Shown: positions 12,975 to 21,749, numbered from the stretch's first letter. The stretch: DNA of 64,000 bases from Amycolatopsis lexingtonensis (GCF_014873755.1 NZ_JADBEG010000001.1:7848501-7912500), one strand, 5' to 3'. Notes: generated from the sequence alone by a model not told the origin. Numbers and translations are program-made.

Positions 12975-14194
12975 TACGGTCGCTCGCCGCTGGTGGTGGC
13001 CATCGCCGGGACCGGGTCGGCCGCCGGTTCGTGGGTGCGGGAGTGACGGTGGAACAGGCCCGCCGCCGCGATCAGCAGGCCGCCGAGGCCGGCCGCCGCG
13101 AAGCCCCACGCCGGGCTCGAGTGGTCGATCGCGAAGCCGACGAACGGGCTGCCCAGCGCCAGGCCGAGCCGGGTCGACGCGTCCTGCAGGCCCATCGCCT
13201 CGCCGCGCACGCGGGGCGGGGCGATCTTGCTGACCGCCTCCGTGGTCGCCGCCAGGGTCGGGGCGCACAGCAGGTTCGTCGGGATCAGCACCAGCATCAG
13301 CAGCCACCACGGCTGGTCGGCCAGCCCGACCGGCACCACCAGCAGCGCCATCAGCAGCATCAGCACGCCCTGCGGCAGCGACCGCTTGACCGCACCGTGG
13401 ACGATGCCGCCGAGGATCGACGCCGCGCACATCACCGCGATGACCAGGCCGGTCACGCCGAGCTCGCCGTTCGCGCGCAGGGCCGCCAGCGTCGCCAGTT
13501 CGGTGCCGACCAGCACGAACAGCGCGCCGCCCGCGATCAGCAGCGCGGACACCAGCCGCCAGGACAGCCACGTGCGCAGCTTCGGGCGGACCTCGTCGAC
13601 GACCGGCTCGCGGTCGCCGCGGATCGGCGGGTCGACCAGCCAGATCAGGAACGCCGTGCCGCCGAAGAGCACGCCGAGCGCGCTGAGCGTGAACGTCGGC
13701 GGGAGCGACGTCATCGCCGCGATGCCGACCGCCGGGCCGATCATGAACGTCACTTCGATCGAGATGGTGTCCAGCGAGTACGCCGCCCGCCGCTCCGCCA
13801 CCGGGACGAGCGCCGCCAGGACCTGCCGGGCCAGCGAGCCCGCCGGCACCGAGAGCGCGCCGGCCGGGACCGCGACCGCGGCGAGCGCCGCGTACGGCAG
13901 GTGCGGTGCGGCGACCCAGAACGCCGTCGTGGCGATCCCGCAGACCGCGACGACCGGGCGCAGCCCGTACCGGTCGATGCACCGGCCGACCAGGGGCGCG
14001 CCGAGCGCCATCCCGAGCGTGATCCCGGCGCCGACCAGGCCGGCGGCACCGTAGCCGCGGCCCAGCCCGGTGACGACGTACAGCGTCATCATCACGCCGT
14101 TCATGGTCATCGGCAGCCGCGCCAGGAACATCAGCGCCATGGTCGAGGACACGCGGGGGACGGCGAGGACCCGGCGGTACGGCTGCAGTGGCAC
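12974..14194 (-). CDS. MFS transporter, 12-helix drug/metabolite exporter type
   Basis: A 406-residue protein with about 12 hydrophobic segments. The short loop between helices 2 and 3 holds the MFS signature GRCIDRYGLRPVV. A central hydrophilic stretch around residue 195-215 separates the two halves. The end is polar. It starts at GTG 14194. Sequence style matches the MFS protein at 55802-57070, and the two may be distant paralogues. The substrate is unknown. It is divergent from the second MFS gene with a 112-bp shared control region. Confidence 0.88.
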   Translation of the reverse strand: MPLQPYRRVLAVPRVSSTMALMFLARLPMTMNGVMMTLYVVTGLGRGYGAAGLVGAGITLGMALGAPLVGRCIDRYGLRPVVAVCGIATTAFWVAAPHLPYAALAAVAVPAGALSVPAGSLARQVLAALVPVAERRAAYSLDTISIEVTFMIGPAVGIAAMTSLPPTFTLSALGVLFGGTAFLIWLVDPPIRGDREPVVDEVRPKLRTWLSWRLVSALLIAGGALFVLVGTELATLAALRANGELGVTGLVIAVMCAASILGGIVHGAVKRSLPQGVLMLLMALLVVPVGLADQPWWLLMLVLIPTNLLCAPTLAATTEAVSKIAPPRVRGEAMGLQDASTRLGLALGSPFVGFAIDHSSPAWGFAAAGLGGLLIAAAGLFHRHSRTHEPAADPVPAMATTSGERP

Positions 14195-14277
14195 GTCCTC
14201 GATGAGAACGCACCTTGGTACGCGCGTGCAACAAAATTTCGCGCCTGGTGCTCCGTTAATTTGAGAGCTACTATCAT

Positions 14278-14294
14278 TTGGTAGTGACTACCAA
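14278..14294. promoter_or_regulatory. Operator-like inverted repeat TTGGTAGTGACTACCAA
   Basis: This is a perfect 8-bp inverted repeat around one central base. It lies 12 bases before the ATG of the MFS exporter and next to a TATCAT that could be a -10 box. Size and position fit a TetR operator. The TetR gene 15808-16407 in the same operon is the obvious binder, which would be drug-induced autoregulation. Confidence 0.7.
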
Positions 14295-14306
14295 TTGGGG
14301 GTAGCT

Positions 14307-15827
14307 ATGACTCAGTTCTATCCACGCAGGTGGTGGGCCCTCGGCGCGCTCGCGGTGAGCCTGCTGACCGTCGGCCTCGACCTGACCGTGCTCAACGTCG
14401 CCGTGCCGACACTGGCCGTCGACCTCGGCGCCACGACCACGCAGCTGCAGTGGTTCGGCAACGCCTACACGCTGGCGCTCGCCGCGCTCCTGCTCCCGGC
14501 GGGCCTGCTCGGCGACCGGTTCGGCCCGAAGAAGCTCCTGCTCGGCGCGCTCGCGGTGTTCGGGCTCGCCTCGCTGGGGTGCGCCTACGCCGGTTCGCCG
14601 GGCGCGCTGATCGCCGCGCGGGTGGTGCTCGGCGTCGGGGCCGCGTTCCTGATCCCGCTGTCGCTTTCGCTGCTCAACATCCTGTTCCCGCCGGAAGAAC
14701 GGGCGAAGGCGCTGACGACGTGGGTGATGGCGACGTTCGCCGGCATCCCGCTCGGGCCGCTGCTCGGCGGCTGGCTGCTCGACCACTTCGCGTGGGGCTC
14801 GGTGTTCCTCATCAACGTCCCGCTGACCGTCGTCGGCGTGGCCGCGGTGCTGTTCCTCGTGCCGTTCACGCCGGGGTCGGGCCAGGGCCGCGTCGACCTC
14901 GCGGGCATCGCGCTCTCGGCCGCCGGGCTGGTGGCGCTCACCTACGGCTTCGTCCACGCCGGCGAGCACGGCTGGACCGACCCGGTGACCTGCGGCCTCA
15001 TCGCGCTCGGCGTCGCGCTCGTCGCGGTGTTCTGCCGGACCCAGACGCGGGTGGCGGCGCCCCTCACCGACCTCGCGCTGCTGCGCGAACCGCGGTTCGT
15101 CTGGGGCGCGGTGCTCGCCACGATGGCGTCCTTCGCGCTGATGGGCCTGATGTTCGTGCTGCCGCAGCTGTTCCAGGCGGTGCAGGGCGCCGACGCGCTG
15201 CAGACCGGCCTGCGGCTCCTGCCGCTGATCGGCGGGATGCTGGTCGCGGCGAAGATCGCCGAGCGGCTGGTCGCCGCGGTGGGCGTGCGTGTGGTCGTCA
15301 CCGGCGGGTTCCTACTGCTCGCGGCGGGACTGGCGTGGGGGACGGCGCCGTCGGACGGCTACGGCGGGACCGTCGGCTGGGAGGTCGTCATCGGCCTCGG
15401 CACCGGGTGCACGCTGCCGCCGCTGATGTCGATGGCGATGGGCGCGCTCACCGAGGGCCGCTCGGGCGCCGGCTCGGCGCTGATCCAGGTGCTGCGCCAG
15501 GTCGGCGGCACCATCGGCGTCGCCGTGCTGGGCACGGTGCTCAACGGCGTCTACCGCGACGGCGTCGAGGTGGCGGGCCTGCCCGCGCCGGTGGCCGACG
15601 CGGCGCGGGGCAGCGCGTCCGCCGCGATCGCCGTCGCCGGGAAGCTCCACCTGCCCGGGCTCGCCGAGTCCGCGCGGACCGCGTTCACCGACGGCATGGC
15701 GGCGACGCTGTGGGTCTGCGCTGGGCTCGGCGTGGCCGGGGCGCTGCTGGCGGCGCTGTTCCTGCCCGGGCGGGCGGTCGCCGGGGCGCAGCCGCGAGAA
15801 TCGGGGCATGACGTCGTCGCCATCTGA
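14307..15827 (+). CDS. MFS transporter, 14-helix DHA2/EmrB-QacA type
   Basis: A 506-residue exporter. The first helix carries LDLTVLNVAVPTL (DHA2 motif D1), GDRFGPKKLLLGA is motif A and GVGAAFLIPLSLS is near motif C. About 14 membrane segments are visible. Such proteins use the proton gradient to expel drugs or secondary metabolites. ATG 14307 is preferred over the in-frame GTG just upstream, with a GGGGG ribosome site before it. Its last 20 bases overlap the TetR gene that likely represses it through the operator at 14278. Confidence 0.93.
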   Translation: MTQFYPRRWWALGALAVSLLTVGLDLTVLNVAVPTLAVDLGATTTQLQWFGNAYTLALAALLLPAGLLGDRFGPKKLLLGALAVFGLASLGCAYAGSPGALIAARVVLGVGAAFLIPLSLSLLNILFPPEERAKALTTWVMATFAGIPLGPLLGGWLLDHFAWGSVFLINVPLTVVGVAAVLFLVPFTPGSGQGRVDLAGIALSAAGLVALTYGFVHAGEHGWTDPVTCGLIALGVALVAVFCRTQTRVAAPLTDLALLREPRFVWGAVLATMASFALMGLMFVLPQLFQAVQGADALQTGLRLLPLIGGMLVAAKIAERLVAAVGVRVVVTGGFLLLAAGLAWGTAPSDGYGGTVGWEVVIGLGTGCTLPPLMSMAMGALTEGRSGAGSALIQVLRQVGGTIGVAVLGTVLNGVYRDGVEVAGLPAPVADAARGSASAAIAVAGKLHLPGLAESARTAFTDGMAATLWVCAGLGVAGALLAALFLPGRAVAGAQPRESGHDVVAI

Positions 15828-16407
15828 ACCGCAGGGACTGCGCGAACGGAAGAAGGCCAGGACGCGCGCCGCGATCCAGCGGCACGCGCTGCGGCTGTTC
15901 CACGAGCAGGGCTACAGCGCGACGACGGTCGACCAGATCGCGGCCGCGGCGGAGATCTCGCCCAGCACCTTCTTCCGGTACTTCCCGACGAAGGAGGCGA
16001 CGGTGCTGTACGACCCCTTCGACCCGCTGCTCATCGCCGCGGCGCTGGCGCAGCCGCCCGAGCTCAGCCCGATCGGCGCGCTGCGGGCGACCGTGACCAC
16101 CATCCGCGAGGTGCTCCCCGCCGACGAGTGGGAGCGCGAACGCCAGCGGCAGCGGCTGGTGCTGCGCGAACCCGAGCTGCGCACCGCGGCCATGGACAAG
16201 TTCGCCGAGGGGATCGACCTGCTGGCCGGGTTCGCCGCGCAGCGCACCGGCCGCGAGCCGGGCGGCTTCGAGGTCCGCAACTGGGCGGGCGCGGTGGTCG
16301 GCGTGGTGCTGGCCGCGTTCCTGGGGTCGGCGGCGGATCCCGAGGCGGACACGTTGGCGGTCCTCGACGAAGCCGTGGCGCACCTGGAAGCGGGTTTGCC
16401 GCTCTGA
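15808..16407 (+). CDS. TetR/AcrR-family regulator of the adjacent exporter
   Basis: A 199-residue protein. The N-terminal HTH covers about 15-62 (TTVDQIAAAAEISPSTFFRY followed by FPTKEATV). An all-helical ligand-binding and dimer domain fills the rest. The sequence after the HTH (ATVLYDPFDPLL) is typical of the MftR-like subgroup. It starts inside the end of the MFS gene (20-base overlap), so both are made from one message. The likely target is the perfect inverted repeat before the MFS gene. Confidence 0.9.
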   Translation: MTSSPSEPQGLRERKKARTRAAIQRHALRLFHEQGYSATTVDQIAAAAEISPSTFFRYFPTKEATVLYDPFDPLLIAAALAQPPELSPIGALRATVTTIREVLPADEWERERQRQRLVLREPELRTAAMDKFAEGIDLLAGFAAQRTGREPGGFEVRNWAGAVVGVVLAAFLGSAADPEADTLAVLDEAVAHLEAGLPL

Positions 16408-16689
16408 ATCGGCGAATCGTCTTCGCGTCTTCGCGCTGACCTGTGTGGGTGGCGGTGCGAGCGTGGGGGACTCCCCGTCTGGAGCAGTCCCGACACGCGG
16501 TCCGACGGAGTGATGAGGCCAATTGATCACCGTTTACGCCTGTGTGGGTGACCCAACTGTTCCATAGTGGACAGTGCTCACCACTGCGTGACGATCGGGA
16601 TCGGTCATGATGATCTTCAGGGGGAAGGGCAAGCTTTCGACGTTAATCAGATGCGGGCCAGTTCGCCCTTTCCGGATCCGGCACGTAAG

Positions 16690-16710
16690 GGTTAGAAAAC
16701 GTCTCTAACC
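16690..16710. promoter_or_regulatory. Inverted repeat GGTTAGA-N7-TCTAACC in 380-bp gap
   Basis: This dyad lies about 80 bases before the secreted protein gene and could be an operator. Elsewhere in 16408-16787 the 12-mer CCTGTGTGGGTG occurs twice (16440 and 16539). No further gene or strong hairpin is visible in this gap. Confidence 0.4.
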
Positions 16711-16787
16711 GGTGATCGGGTGGCTTATCTCCGATACGGCGGGTATCGATTTAACCCGTCAGGTCTCCCGAGGCCAGGAGGTAGGAA

Positions 16788-17312
16788 ATGAAAGGCAAGT
16801 TCGGGCGGTCCATCGCCCTGGTAGCCGCGAGCAGTCTGCTGGCGGTCGGAATGGCGGGGATCGCTTCGGCGAGCCCGGACGGGGGCAAGGGTTCCTCCAG
16901 CACCCAGGCCCTCGCCGCACAGGTGCTCCAGATGCGTGACGACCTGACCAAGGTGGCCTACGCGGGCAACGTCGGCGCCACGCGCGGCGACCTCGGGCAG
17001 TTCAGCCCGGTGCTCGCGGACATCGCGGCGGGCAAGCGCTACACGGTCCAGACCGACACCGAGCAGCTGGCCGGCCTGGCCAAGGGCCGGGCCGACGAGT
17101 CCAGCCGGCTGCTGGCCGACCCGACGGCCAAGGCGCGGCAGCTGCCGCCGCTGCCGCTGCCGATCCCGTCGCTGCCCGACCTGCCCGGCCCGCTGAAGAT
17201 CGTCAGCGACCTGGTGAAGGCGTTGCTGGCGGCCGTCACCGGCATCCTGGGCGGGCTGCTCGGTGGCCTGCCGGTACCGCCGCTGCCGGTGCCGCCGCTG
17301 CCCGCTCCATAA
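16788..17312 (+). CDS. Secreted protein with Pro-rich C-terminus
   Basis: A 174-residue protein. It has a clear signal peptide (basic MKGKFGR, hydrophobic core, cleavage after about ASA at residue 28). A helical region of about 60 residues follows, then a Pro/Leu-rich tail that starts with PPLPLPIPSLPDLPGP and ends with repeated PVPPLP units around a hydrophobic stretch (LVKALLAAVTGILGGLLGG). The final design suggests association with the wall or membrane. It is preceded by AGGAGG. A 13-bp-stem terminator follows. I do not recognise a family. Confidence 0.75.
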   Translation: MKGKFGRSIALVAASSLLAVGMAGIASASPDGGKGSSSTQALAAQVLQMRDDLTKVAYAGNVGATRGDLGQFSPVLADIAAGKRYTVQTDTEQLAGLAKGRADESSRLLADPTAKARQLPPLPLPIPSLPDLPGPLKIVSDLVKALLAAVTGILGGLLGGLPVPPLPVPPLPAP

Positions 17313-17332
17313 CCACAGGGAAAAACAGGGGG

Positions 17333-17378
17333 ATCCGGAGCCCGGCCCGCGGACATTTCTCCGCGCCGGGCTCCGGAT
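17333..17378 (+). terminator. Hairpin terminator after the secreted protein gene
   Basis: A 13-bp perfect stem (ATCCGGAGCCCGG at 17333-17345 and its complement at 17366-17378) with inner pairings around ACATTTCT. It also lies 6 bases from the stop of the opposing esterase, so it may serve both. Confidence 0.75.
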
Positions 17379-17383
17379 TCGTT

Positions 17384-18439
17384 TCACTCCGGTTTCTTGG
17401 ACAATCCCTGCCGCAGTGCGCCCGCCGTTTCGGCCAGTGCTTCGCGGAATCGCGTGCCGACGCCGGTGAAGTTGATGAACCCGTGGATCAGGTCCTCGTG
17501 CCGCCGCAGCGCGACCTCGACCCCGGCGTCCGCGAGCTTCTTCGCGTAGGCCTCGCCCTCGTCGCGCAGCGGGTCGAAGCCGGCCGTGACGACCAGGGCC
17601 GGCGGCAGGCCGCTCAGGTCGTCCGCGCGCAGCGGGGACAGGCGCGGGTCGGTCAGGTCGGTGCCCTCGGGCACGTAGTGGCCTTCGAACCACTTCATGT
17701 GCACGTCGGTCAGGAACAGGTCCTCGGCGAACAGGTCCTGCGAGCGGTAGCGGTGCGCGAAGTCCGTCGCGGGGTAGATCAGCAGCTGGAACGCCGGCGC
17801 CGGGCCGCCGCGCTTCACCGCCTGCTGCGCGGTCACGGCCGCGAGGTTGCCGCCCGCGCTGTCGCCGCCGACGGCGATGCGCGCCGGGTCGGCGCCGAGG
17901 TCGCCCGCCTTCGCCACCGCGTAGTCGAACGCCGCCAGCGCGTCGTCCGCCGCCGCCGGGAAGGGGAACTCCGGGGCCAGCCGGTACTCGATCGACAGCA
18001 CGCGCACCCCGGCGTGCTTGGCCAGGAAGCGGACGGCGTTGTCGTGGCTCGCGCGGGTGCCGATCACCCAGCCACCGCCGTGGAAGAACACGAGCAGCGG
18101 CGACTTCTCGGGCAGCCCGGCCGGCGTGTAGAGCGTCGAAGGCAGGTCGCCGTCCGGGGTCGGCACGGCGATCTCGCGCACCGAAACCGGTTCGACCGGC
18201 TTGCCGCTGACCAGGTGCCTGCCCAGGTCGAGCAGGGCGCGCGACTGCTCGACCGAACCGCGCACCAGCTCCGCGCGGGCGATCTTCTGCAGCCGGAGCA
18301 GCAGCTGGGCGTCGAGCGCCAGGTCCTGGCCGTCGATGCGGACGGTCCGCCCCGCCGCCGCGCGCCGGACCGGCGTGGGCAGCCAGAACGCCAGCTGGGA
18401 CGCGGCCGCCTGGACACGGATCGGGAGCGGGATCGCCAT
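17384..18439 (-). CDS. Alpha/beta hydrolase, HSL-type esterase/lipase
   Basis: A 351-residue hydrolase of the hormone-sensitive lipase group. The oxyanion motif is FFHGGGWVIG (near residue 125) and the nucleophile is in GDSAGGNLA (near 200). The catalytic Asp is in GFDPLRDEG and the His in HEDLIHGFINF. An N-terminal cap of about 100 residues is normal for the group. ATG 18439 has AGGAGG seven bases upstream; the longer open frame is rejected. It probably cleaves short or medium acyl esters; the natural substrate is unknown. It is divergent from the FMN reductase gene. Confidence 0.88.
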   Translation of the reverse strand: MAIPLPIRVQAAASQLAFWLPTPVRRAAAGRTVRIDGQDLALDAQLLLRLQKIARAELVRGSVEQSRALLDLGRHLVSGKPVEPVSVREIAVPTPDGDLPSTLYTPAGLPEKSPLLVFFHGGGWVIGTRASHDNAVRFLAKHAGVRVLSIEYRLAPEFPFPAAADDALAAFDYAVAKAGDLGADPARIAVGGDSAGGNLAAVTAQQAVKRGGPAPAFQLLIYPATDFAHRYRSQDLFAEDLFLTDVHMKWFEGHYVPEGTDLTDPRLSPLRADDLSGLPPALVVTAGFDPLRDEGEAYAKKLADAGVEVALRRHEDLIHGFINFTGVGTRFREALAETAGALRQGLSKKPE

Positions 18440-18472
18440 GGGTTCCTCCTGAGCGTCGATGCCGCCCCGGAC

Positions 18473-18492
18473 GTTACTTGTCAGTAGGTAAC
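18473..18492. promoter_or_regulatory. Imperfect dyad GTTAC-N10-GTAAC upstream of esterase
   Basis: GTTAC and GTAAC half sites enclose an inner ACT-N4-AGT dyad, 34 bases before the esterase ATG. The shape resembles TetR-class operators found before lipid-related genes. No regulator gene is adjacent. Confidence 0.35.
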
Positions 18493-18532
18493 AGGTCCAG
18501 TTGTGACCAGGACCTCCGTCCCAGAGTCTGGT

Positions 18533-18550
18533 CCTCCAGTTAACTGGAGG
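18533..18550. promoter_or_regulatory. Perfect 18-bp palindrome CCTCCAGTTAACTGGAGG
   Basis: It lies 17 bases before the GTG of the FMN reductase gene, where a promoter or operator would sit. The sequence is fully symmetric. Half of it also supplies the GGAGG ribosome-site sequence, so binding or folding could affect initiation. Confidence 0.55.
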
Positions 18551-18566
18551 GGTTAGCCTGGAAAGC

Positions 18567-19139
18567 GTGACTTCAGCCAGGACGCTCAACGTGCTCGGGA
18601 TCGGCGGCTCTCTCCGCGAGGGCTCCCAGTCCGAACGCGCGCTGCAGATCGCGCTCGGCGGCGCGGCCGAAGTCGGCGTCCGGACCCGGCTGCTGACCGG
18701 CCCGGAACTGGTCCTCCCCTTCTACGACGCCGGCGTGCCGGAGCGCGACGAACGCGCCACGCGGCTCGTCGAAGCCATCCGGGAGGCGGACGGGCTCATC
18801 GTCGTCTCGCCCGGCTACCACGGCGCACTGTCCGGCCTGGTCAAGAACGCGCTGGACTACGTCGAGGACCTGCGTGACGACCGCCGGCCCTACCTCGACG
18901 GCCGCGCGGTCGGCCTCGCCGCCGTCGCGTACGGCTGGCAGGCCGCGGTGACCACGCTCGAACAGCTGCGCACGATCACGCACGCGCTGCGCGGCTGGGC
19001 CACCCCACTGGGTGGTTCGATCAACTCGGCCGAGACCAAGTTCGACGAGGGCGGCGGCGCGTCGGACGAGAAGAGCGTGCGGACCCTTCGCCTGATCGGG
19101 CGCCAGGTGGCCGAGTTCGCGGTGGCGCGCACCGCATGA
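18567..19139 (+). CDS. NADPH-dependent FMN reductase family protein
   Basis: A 190-residue flavodoxin-like protein. The N-terminal GIGGSLREGSQSERAL is the phosphate-binding loop of the ArsH/SsuE/azoreductase group. The flavin contact SPGYHGALSGLVKNALDYVE is near residue 76. The YGWQAAVTTLEQLRTI segment fits the later dimer helix. It probably reduces FMN, quinones or a related acceptor with NADPH. GTG 18567 is the only sensible start. The palindrome immediately upstream suggests its own control. Confidence 0.88.
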   Translation: MTSARTLNVLGIGGSLREGSQSERALQIALGGAAEVGVRTRLLTGPELVLPFYDAGVPERDERATRLVEAIREADGLIVVSPGYHGALSGLVKNALDYVEDLRDDRRPYLDGRAVGLAAVAYGWQAAVTTLEQLRTITHALRGWATPLGGSINSAETKFDEGGGASDEKSVRTLRLIGRQVAEFAVARTA

Positions 19140-19273
19140 CGTTTCGCCCGGGGGCACCCGGGTAATCGATGTACGTGACGCCTGCCATGTGCGGGCACTG
19201 TTCCGCGGGTGCGGGATGTTGTGTCCGGTGAGACGCTCGTCGAGGAGCGTCCGGAACAGAAGGCAGGCTGAGC

Positions 19274-19696
19274 ATGGGTCAGGCGATCTACACGGCGGTG
19301 GCGACGGCGCGCGGCGACGGCCGCAACGGCGAGGTGACTTCGTCGGACGGCGTCATCGACGAGTCGCTGGCCATCCCGAAGGAGATGGGCGGCCCGGGCG
19401 GGGACAAGACCAACCCCGAACAGCTCTTCGCCGCCGGCTACTCGGCCTGCTTCCACAGCGCCCTGCAGCTGGTCGCCCGCCAGGCCAAGGTCCAGCTCCA
19501 CGACTCGACGGTGACCGCGGAGGTGAGCGTGCTCAAGCAGGAGGTCGGCTTCGGTCTCGGCGTCGCGCTCAATGTCTCCCTGCCGGGCCTCGAGCAGGCG
19601 CAGGCCGACCAGTTGGTCGAGCAGGCCCACCAGGTCTGCCCCTACTCGAACGCGACCCGCGGCAACATCGAGGTCGCGCTCTCCGCCACCGTCTGA
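19274..19696 (+). CDS. ohr: Organic hydroperoxide resistance protein (Ohr/OsmC family)
   Basis: A 140-residue thiol peroxidase. Catalytic cysteines are in AGYSACFHSAL (near residue 60) and HQVCPYSNATRGN (near 124), the Ohr pair that reduces organic hydroperoxides. The opening YTAVATARGDGRNGEV is typical Ohr. No OhrR regulator is adjacent. ATG 19274 lies about 40 bases before the dps-side stress genes' common region and shares their strand, with 41 bases between it and dps. Subtype (Ohr rather than OsmC) is from the spacing of the cysteines. Confidence 0.92.
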   Translation: MGQAIYTAVATARGDGRNGEVTSSDGVIDESLAIPKEMGGPGGDKTNPEQLFAAGYSACFHSALQLVARQAKVQLHDSTVTAEVSVLKQEVGFGLGVALNVSLPGLEQAQADQLVEQAHQVCPYSNATRGNIEVALSATV

Positions 19697-19737
19697 ATCC
19701 CCGCCGTCGAACCAGTCAGAGGAAAGGATCACGTCAG

Positions 19738-20214
19738 ATGAGCACCTCTCCGATCAAGAGCCCGCTTTCCGAGGCCGACAAGGAGATCACCGGCAACGCC
19801 CTGCAGGCGACGCTGGTCGACCTGGTCGACCTCTCCCTGATCGCGAAGCAGGCGCACTGGAACGTCGTCGGCGCGAACTTCCGCAGCGCGCACCTCCAGC
19901 TCGACGAGCTGGTCAACACCGCGCGCCAGTACGTCGACGAGGTCGCCGAGCGCGCCAACGCCATCGGTGTTTCGCCGAACGGCAAGGCGAAGACCGTCGT
20001 CGAGAGCTCGGGCGTGCCCGAGTACCCCGACAACTGGCAGTCGGTGGAGTCGACGGTCGCGGCGATCGTGGACATCCTCGCCGCGCTCATCGAGCGGCTG
20101 CGCAAGCGCATCGACGAGACCGACAAGAGCGACCTCGTGACGCAGGACCTGCTGATCGAGATCACCCGCGCGCTGGAAGAGGCGCACTGGATGTGGCAGG
20201 CGCAGCAGGCTTGA
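19738..20214 (+). CDS. dps: Dps-family DNA-binding mini-ferritin
   Basis: A 158-residue four-helix protein. The ferroxidase ligands lie in LIAKQAHWNVVG (near residue 35) and in LDELVNTARQYVDEVAERA (about 55-75). The late helix ends in EEAHWMWQAQQ. Dps dodecamers oxidise and store iron and protect DNA under oxidative stress. The N-terminus is short with few lysines, so DNA binding may be weak. ATG 19738 is used; a longer frame running through ohr is rejected. It is followed by a classical terminator and probably co-transcribed with ohr. Confidence 0.93.
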   Translation: MSTSPIKSPLSEADKEITGNALQATLVDLVDLSLIAKQAHWNVVGANFRSAHLQLDELVNTARQYVDEVAERANAIGVSPNGKAKTVVESSGVPEYPDNWQSVESTVAAIVDILAALIERLRKRIDETDKSDLVTQDLLIEITRALEEAHWMWQAQQA

Positions 20215-20226
20215 TTTTTTAACGCG

Positions 20227-20256
20227 AAAGGGCCGTTCCGGACGGAGCGGCCCTTT
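20227..20256 (+). terminator. Rho-independent terminator after dps
   Basis: AAAGGGCCG (20227-20235) pairs with CGGCCCTTT (20248-20256) around a 12-base loop that can pair further. TTTTT follows. It is the most classical terminator in the window. Confidence 0.9.
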
Positions 20257-20287
20257 TTCGTCGGCGGCGGTCGGTACGTTCGGTGGC

Positions 20288-21673
20288 ATGGTCTTGCATC
20301 AGGGGAAAGCCGATCGCGACCGCACGGCCGGGACGAACCCGCTCTACGCCGGGGCGAACCCGGCGCTGGCGGCGGACTTCGTCATGCCGCACGACAAGCT
20401 GCGCGACGACTCGCTGCAGCCGGACACCGCGTTGCAGCTCGTGCGCGACGAGCTGATGCTCGACGGCAACGCGCGGCTCAACCTCGCCACGTTCGTCACG
20501 ACGTGGATGGAGCCGCAGGCGCGCGAGCTGATGGCCGAGTGCGTCGACAAGAACATGATCGACAAGGACGAGTACCCGCAGACGGCGGAGCTGGAGCGGC
20601 GCTGCGTGAACATCCTCGCCGACCTGTGGCACGCGCCCGACCCCACGGACATCATGGGCTGCTCGACGACCGGGTCGTCCGAAGCCTGCATGCTCGCCGG
20701 GATGGCGCTTAAGCGGCGCTGGTCCAAGCTCGGCCGCACCGGGAAGCCGAACCTGGTGATGGGCGTGAACGTCCAGGTGTGCTGGGAAAAGTTCTGCGAG
20801 TACTGGGAAGTCGAGCCGCGGCTGGTGCCGATGGACGGCGACCGGTACCACCTCTCCGCCGAGGAAGCGGTCGCGCGCTGCGACGAGAACACGATCGGCG
20901 TGGTGGCCATCCTGGGCTCGACGTTCGACGGCAGCTACGAGCCGGTCGCCGAGATCGCCGCGGCGCTGGACGCCCTGCAGGAGCGCACCGGCTGGGACGT
21001 CCCGATGCACGTCGACGGCGCTTCGGGCGCGATGGTCGCGCCGTTCCTCGATCCCGAGCTGGAGTGGGACTTCCGGCTGCCGCGCGTGGCGTCGATCAAC
21101 ACGTCGGGCCACAAGTACGGGCTGGTGTACCCGGGCGTCGGCTGGGTGATCTGGCGCGACCGGGCCGCGCTGCCGCCGGAGCTGGTGTTCAACGTCAACT
21201 ACCTGGGCGGCGACATGCCGACGTTCGCGCTGAACTTCTCGCGCCCTGGCGCCGAGGTCGCGGCCCAGTACTACACGTTCGTCCGCCTCGGCCGCGACGG
21301 TTTCCGCGCGGTGCAGCAGGCTTCGCGGGACGTGGCGACGCACCTTTCTTCGGGGATCGCGGAGCTGGGCCCCTTCTCGTTGTTGACTCGCGGGGATCAG
21401 CTGCCGGTGTTCGCGTTCACGACCCGCCCGGACGCGGGGTTCGACGTCTTCGACGTGTCGCGCCGCCTGCGCGAGCGGGGGTGGCTGGTGCCCGCGTACA
21501 CGTTCCCGGAGAAGCGGACGGACCTGGCGGTGCTGCGGATCGTCGTCCGCAACGGCTTCACGCACGACCTCGCGGACCTGCTGCTGGCCGACCTGGAGCG
21601 GCTGCTCCCGGAGCTGGCGAAGGAGGGCGGCCACCCGAAGGACCCCGCGAAGGCGACCGCCTTCCACCACTAG
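20288..21673 (+). CDS. gadB: Glutamate decarboxylase
   Basis: A 461-residue PLP enzyme that converts glutamate to GABA and consumes a proton. The N-terminal NPLYAGANPALAADFVMPHDKL is close to GadB proteins. The conserved GCSTTGSSEACMLAG is near residue 125, and HVDGASGAMVAPF is near 240. The Schiff-base lysine lies in INTSGHKYGLVYPGVG (about residue 278). No glutamate/GABA antiporter (GadC) lies alongside, so the role may be GABA metabolism or redox balance rather than classical acid resistance. It stands alone, between the dps terminator and a double palindrome. Confidence 0.93.
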   Translation: MVLHQGKADRDRTAGTNPLYAGANPALAADFVMPHDKLRDDSLQPDTALQLVRDELMLDGNARLNLATFVTTWMEPQARELMAECVDKNMIDKDEYPQTAELERRCVNILADLWHAPDPTDIMGCSTTGSSEACMLAGMALKRRWSKLGRTGKPNLVMGVNVQVCWEKFCEYWEVEPRLVPMDGDRYHLSAEEAVARCDENTIGVVAILGSTFDGSYEPVAEIAAALDALQERTGWDVPMHVDGASGAMVAPFLDPELEWDFRLPRVASINTSGHKYGLVYPGVGWVIWRDRAALPPELVFNVNYLGGDMPTFALNFSRPGAEVAAQYYTFVRLGRDGFRAVQQASRDVATHLSSGIAELGPFSLLTRGDQLPVFAFTTRPDAGFDVFDVSRRLRERGWLVPAYTFPEKRTDLAVLRIVVRNGFTHDLADLLLADLERLLPELAKEGGHPKDPAKATAFHH

Positions 21674-21749
21674 TGCCACGCGTCAAGGTTGCTTGACACA
21701 CGGGACACGCCCGGGTGGCAGAACGCCGGCCCGGCAACGGCAACCAAAG

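Noticed and set aside
12963..14234. 423-codon frame overlapping the MFS gene
   Set aside because: It lacks membrane segments and is Arg/Pro-rich; the 12-helix frame beside it is plainly the gene.
16440..16550. Direct repeat CCTGTGTGGGTG 99 bp apart
   Set aside because: Only 12 bp long with no symmetry or obvious link to a promoter; may be chance.
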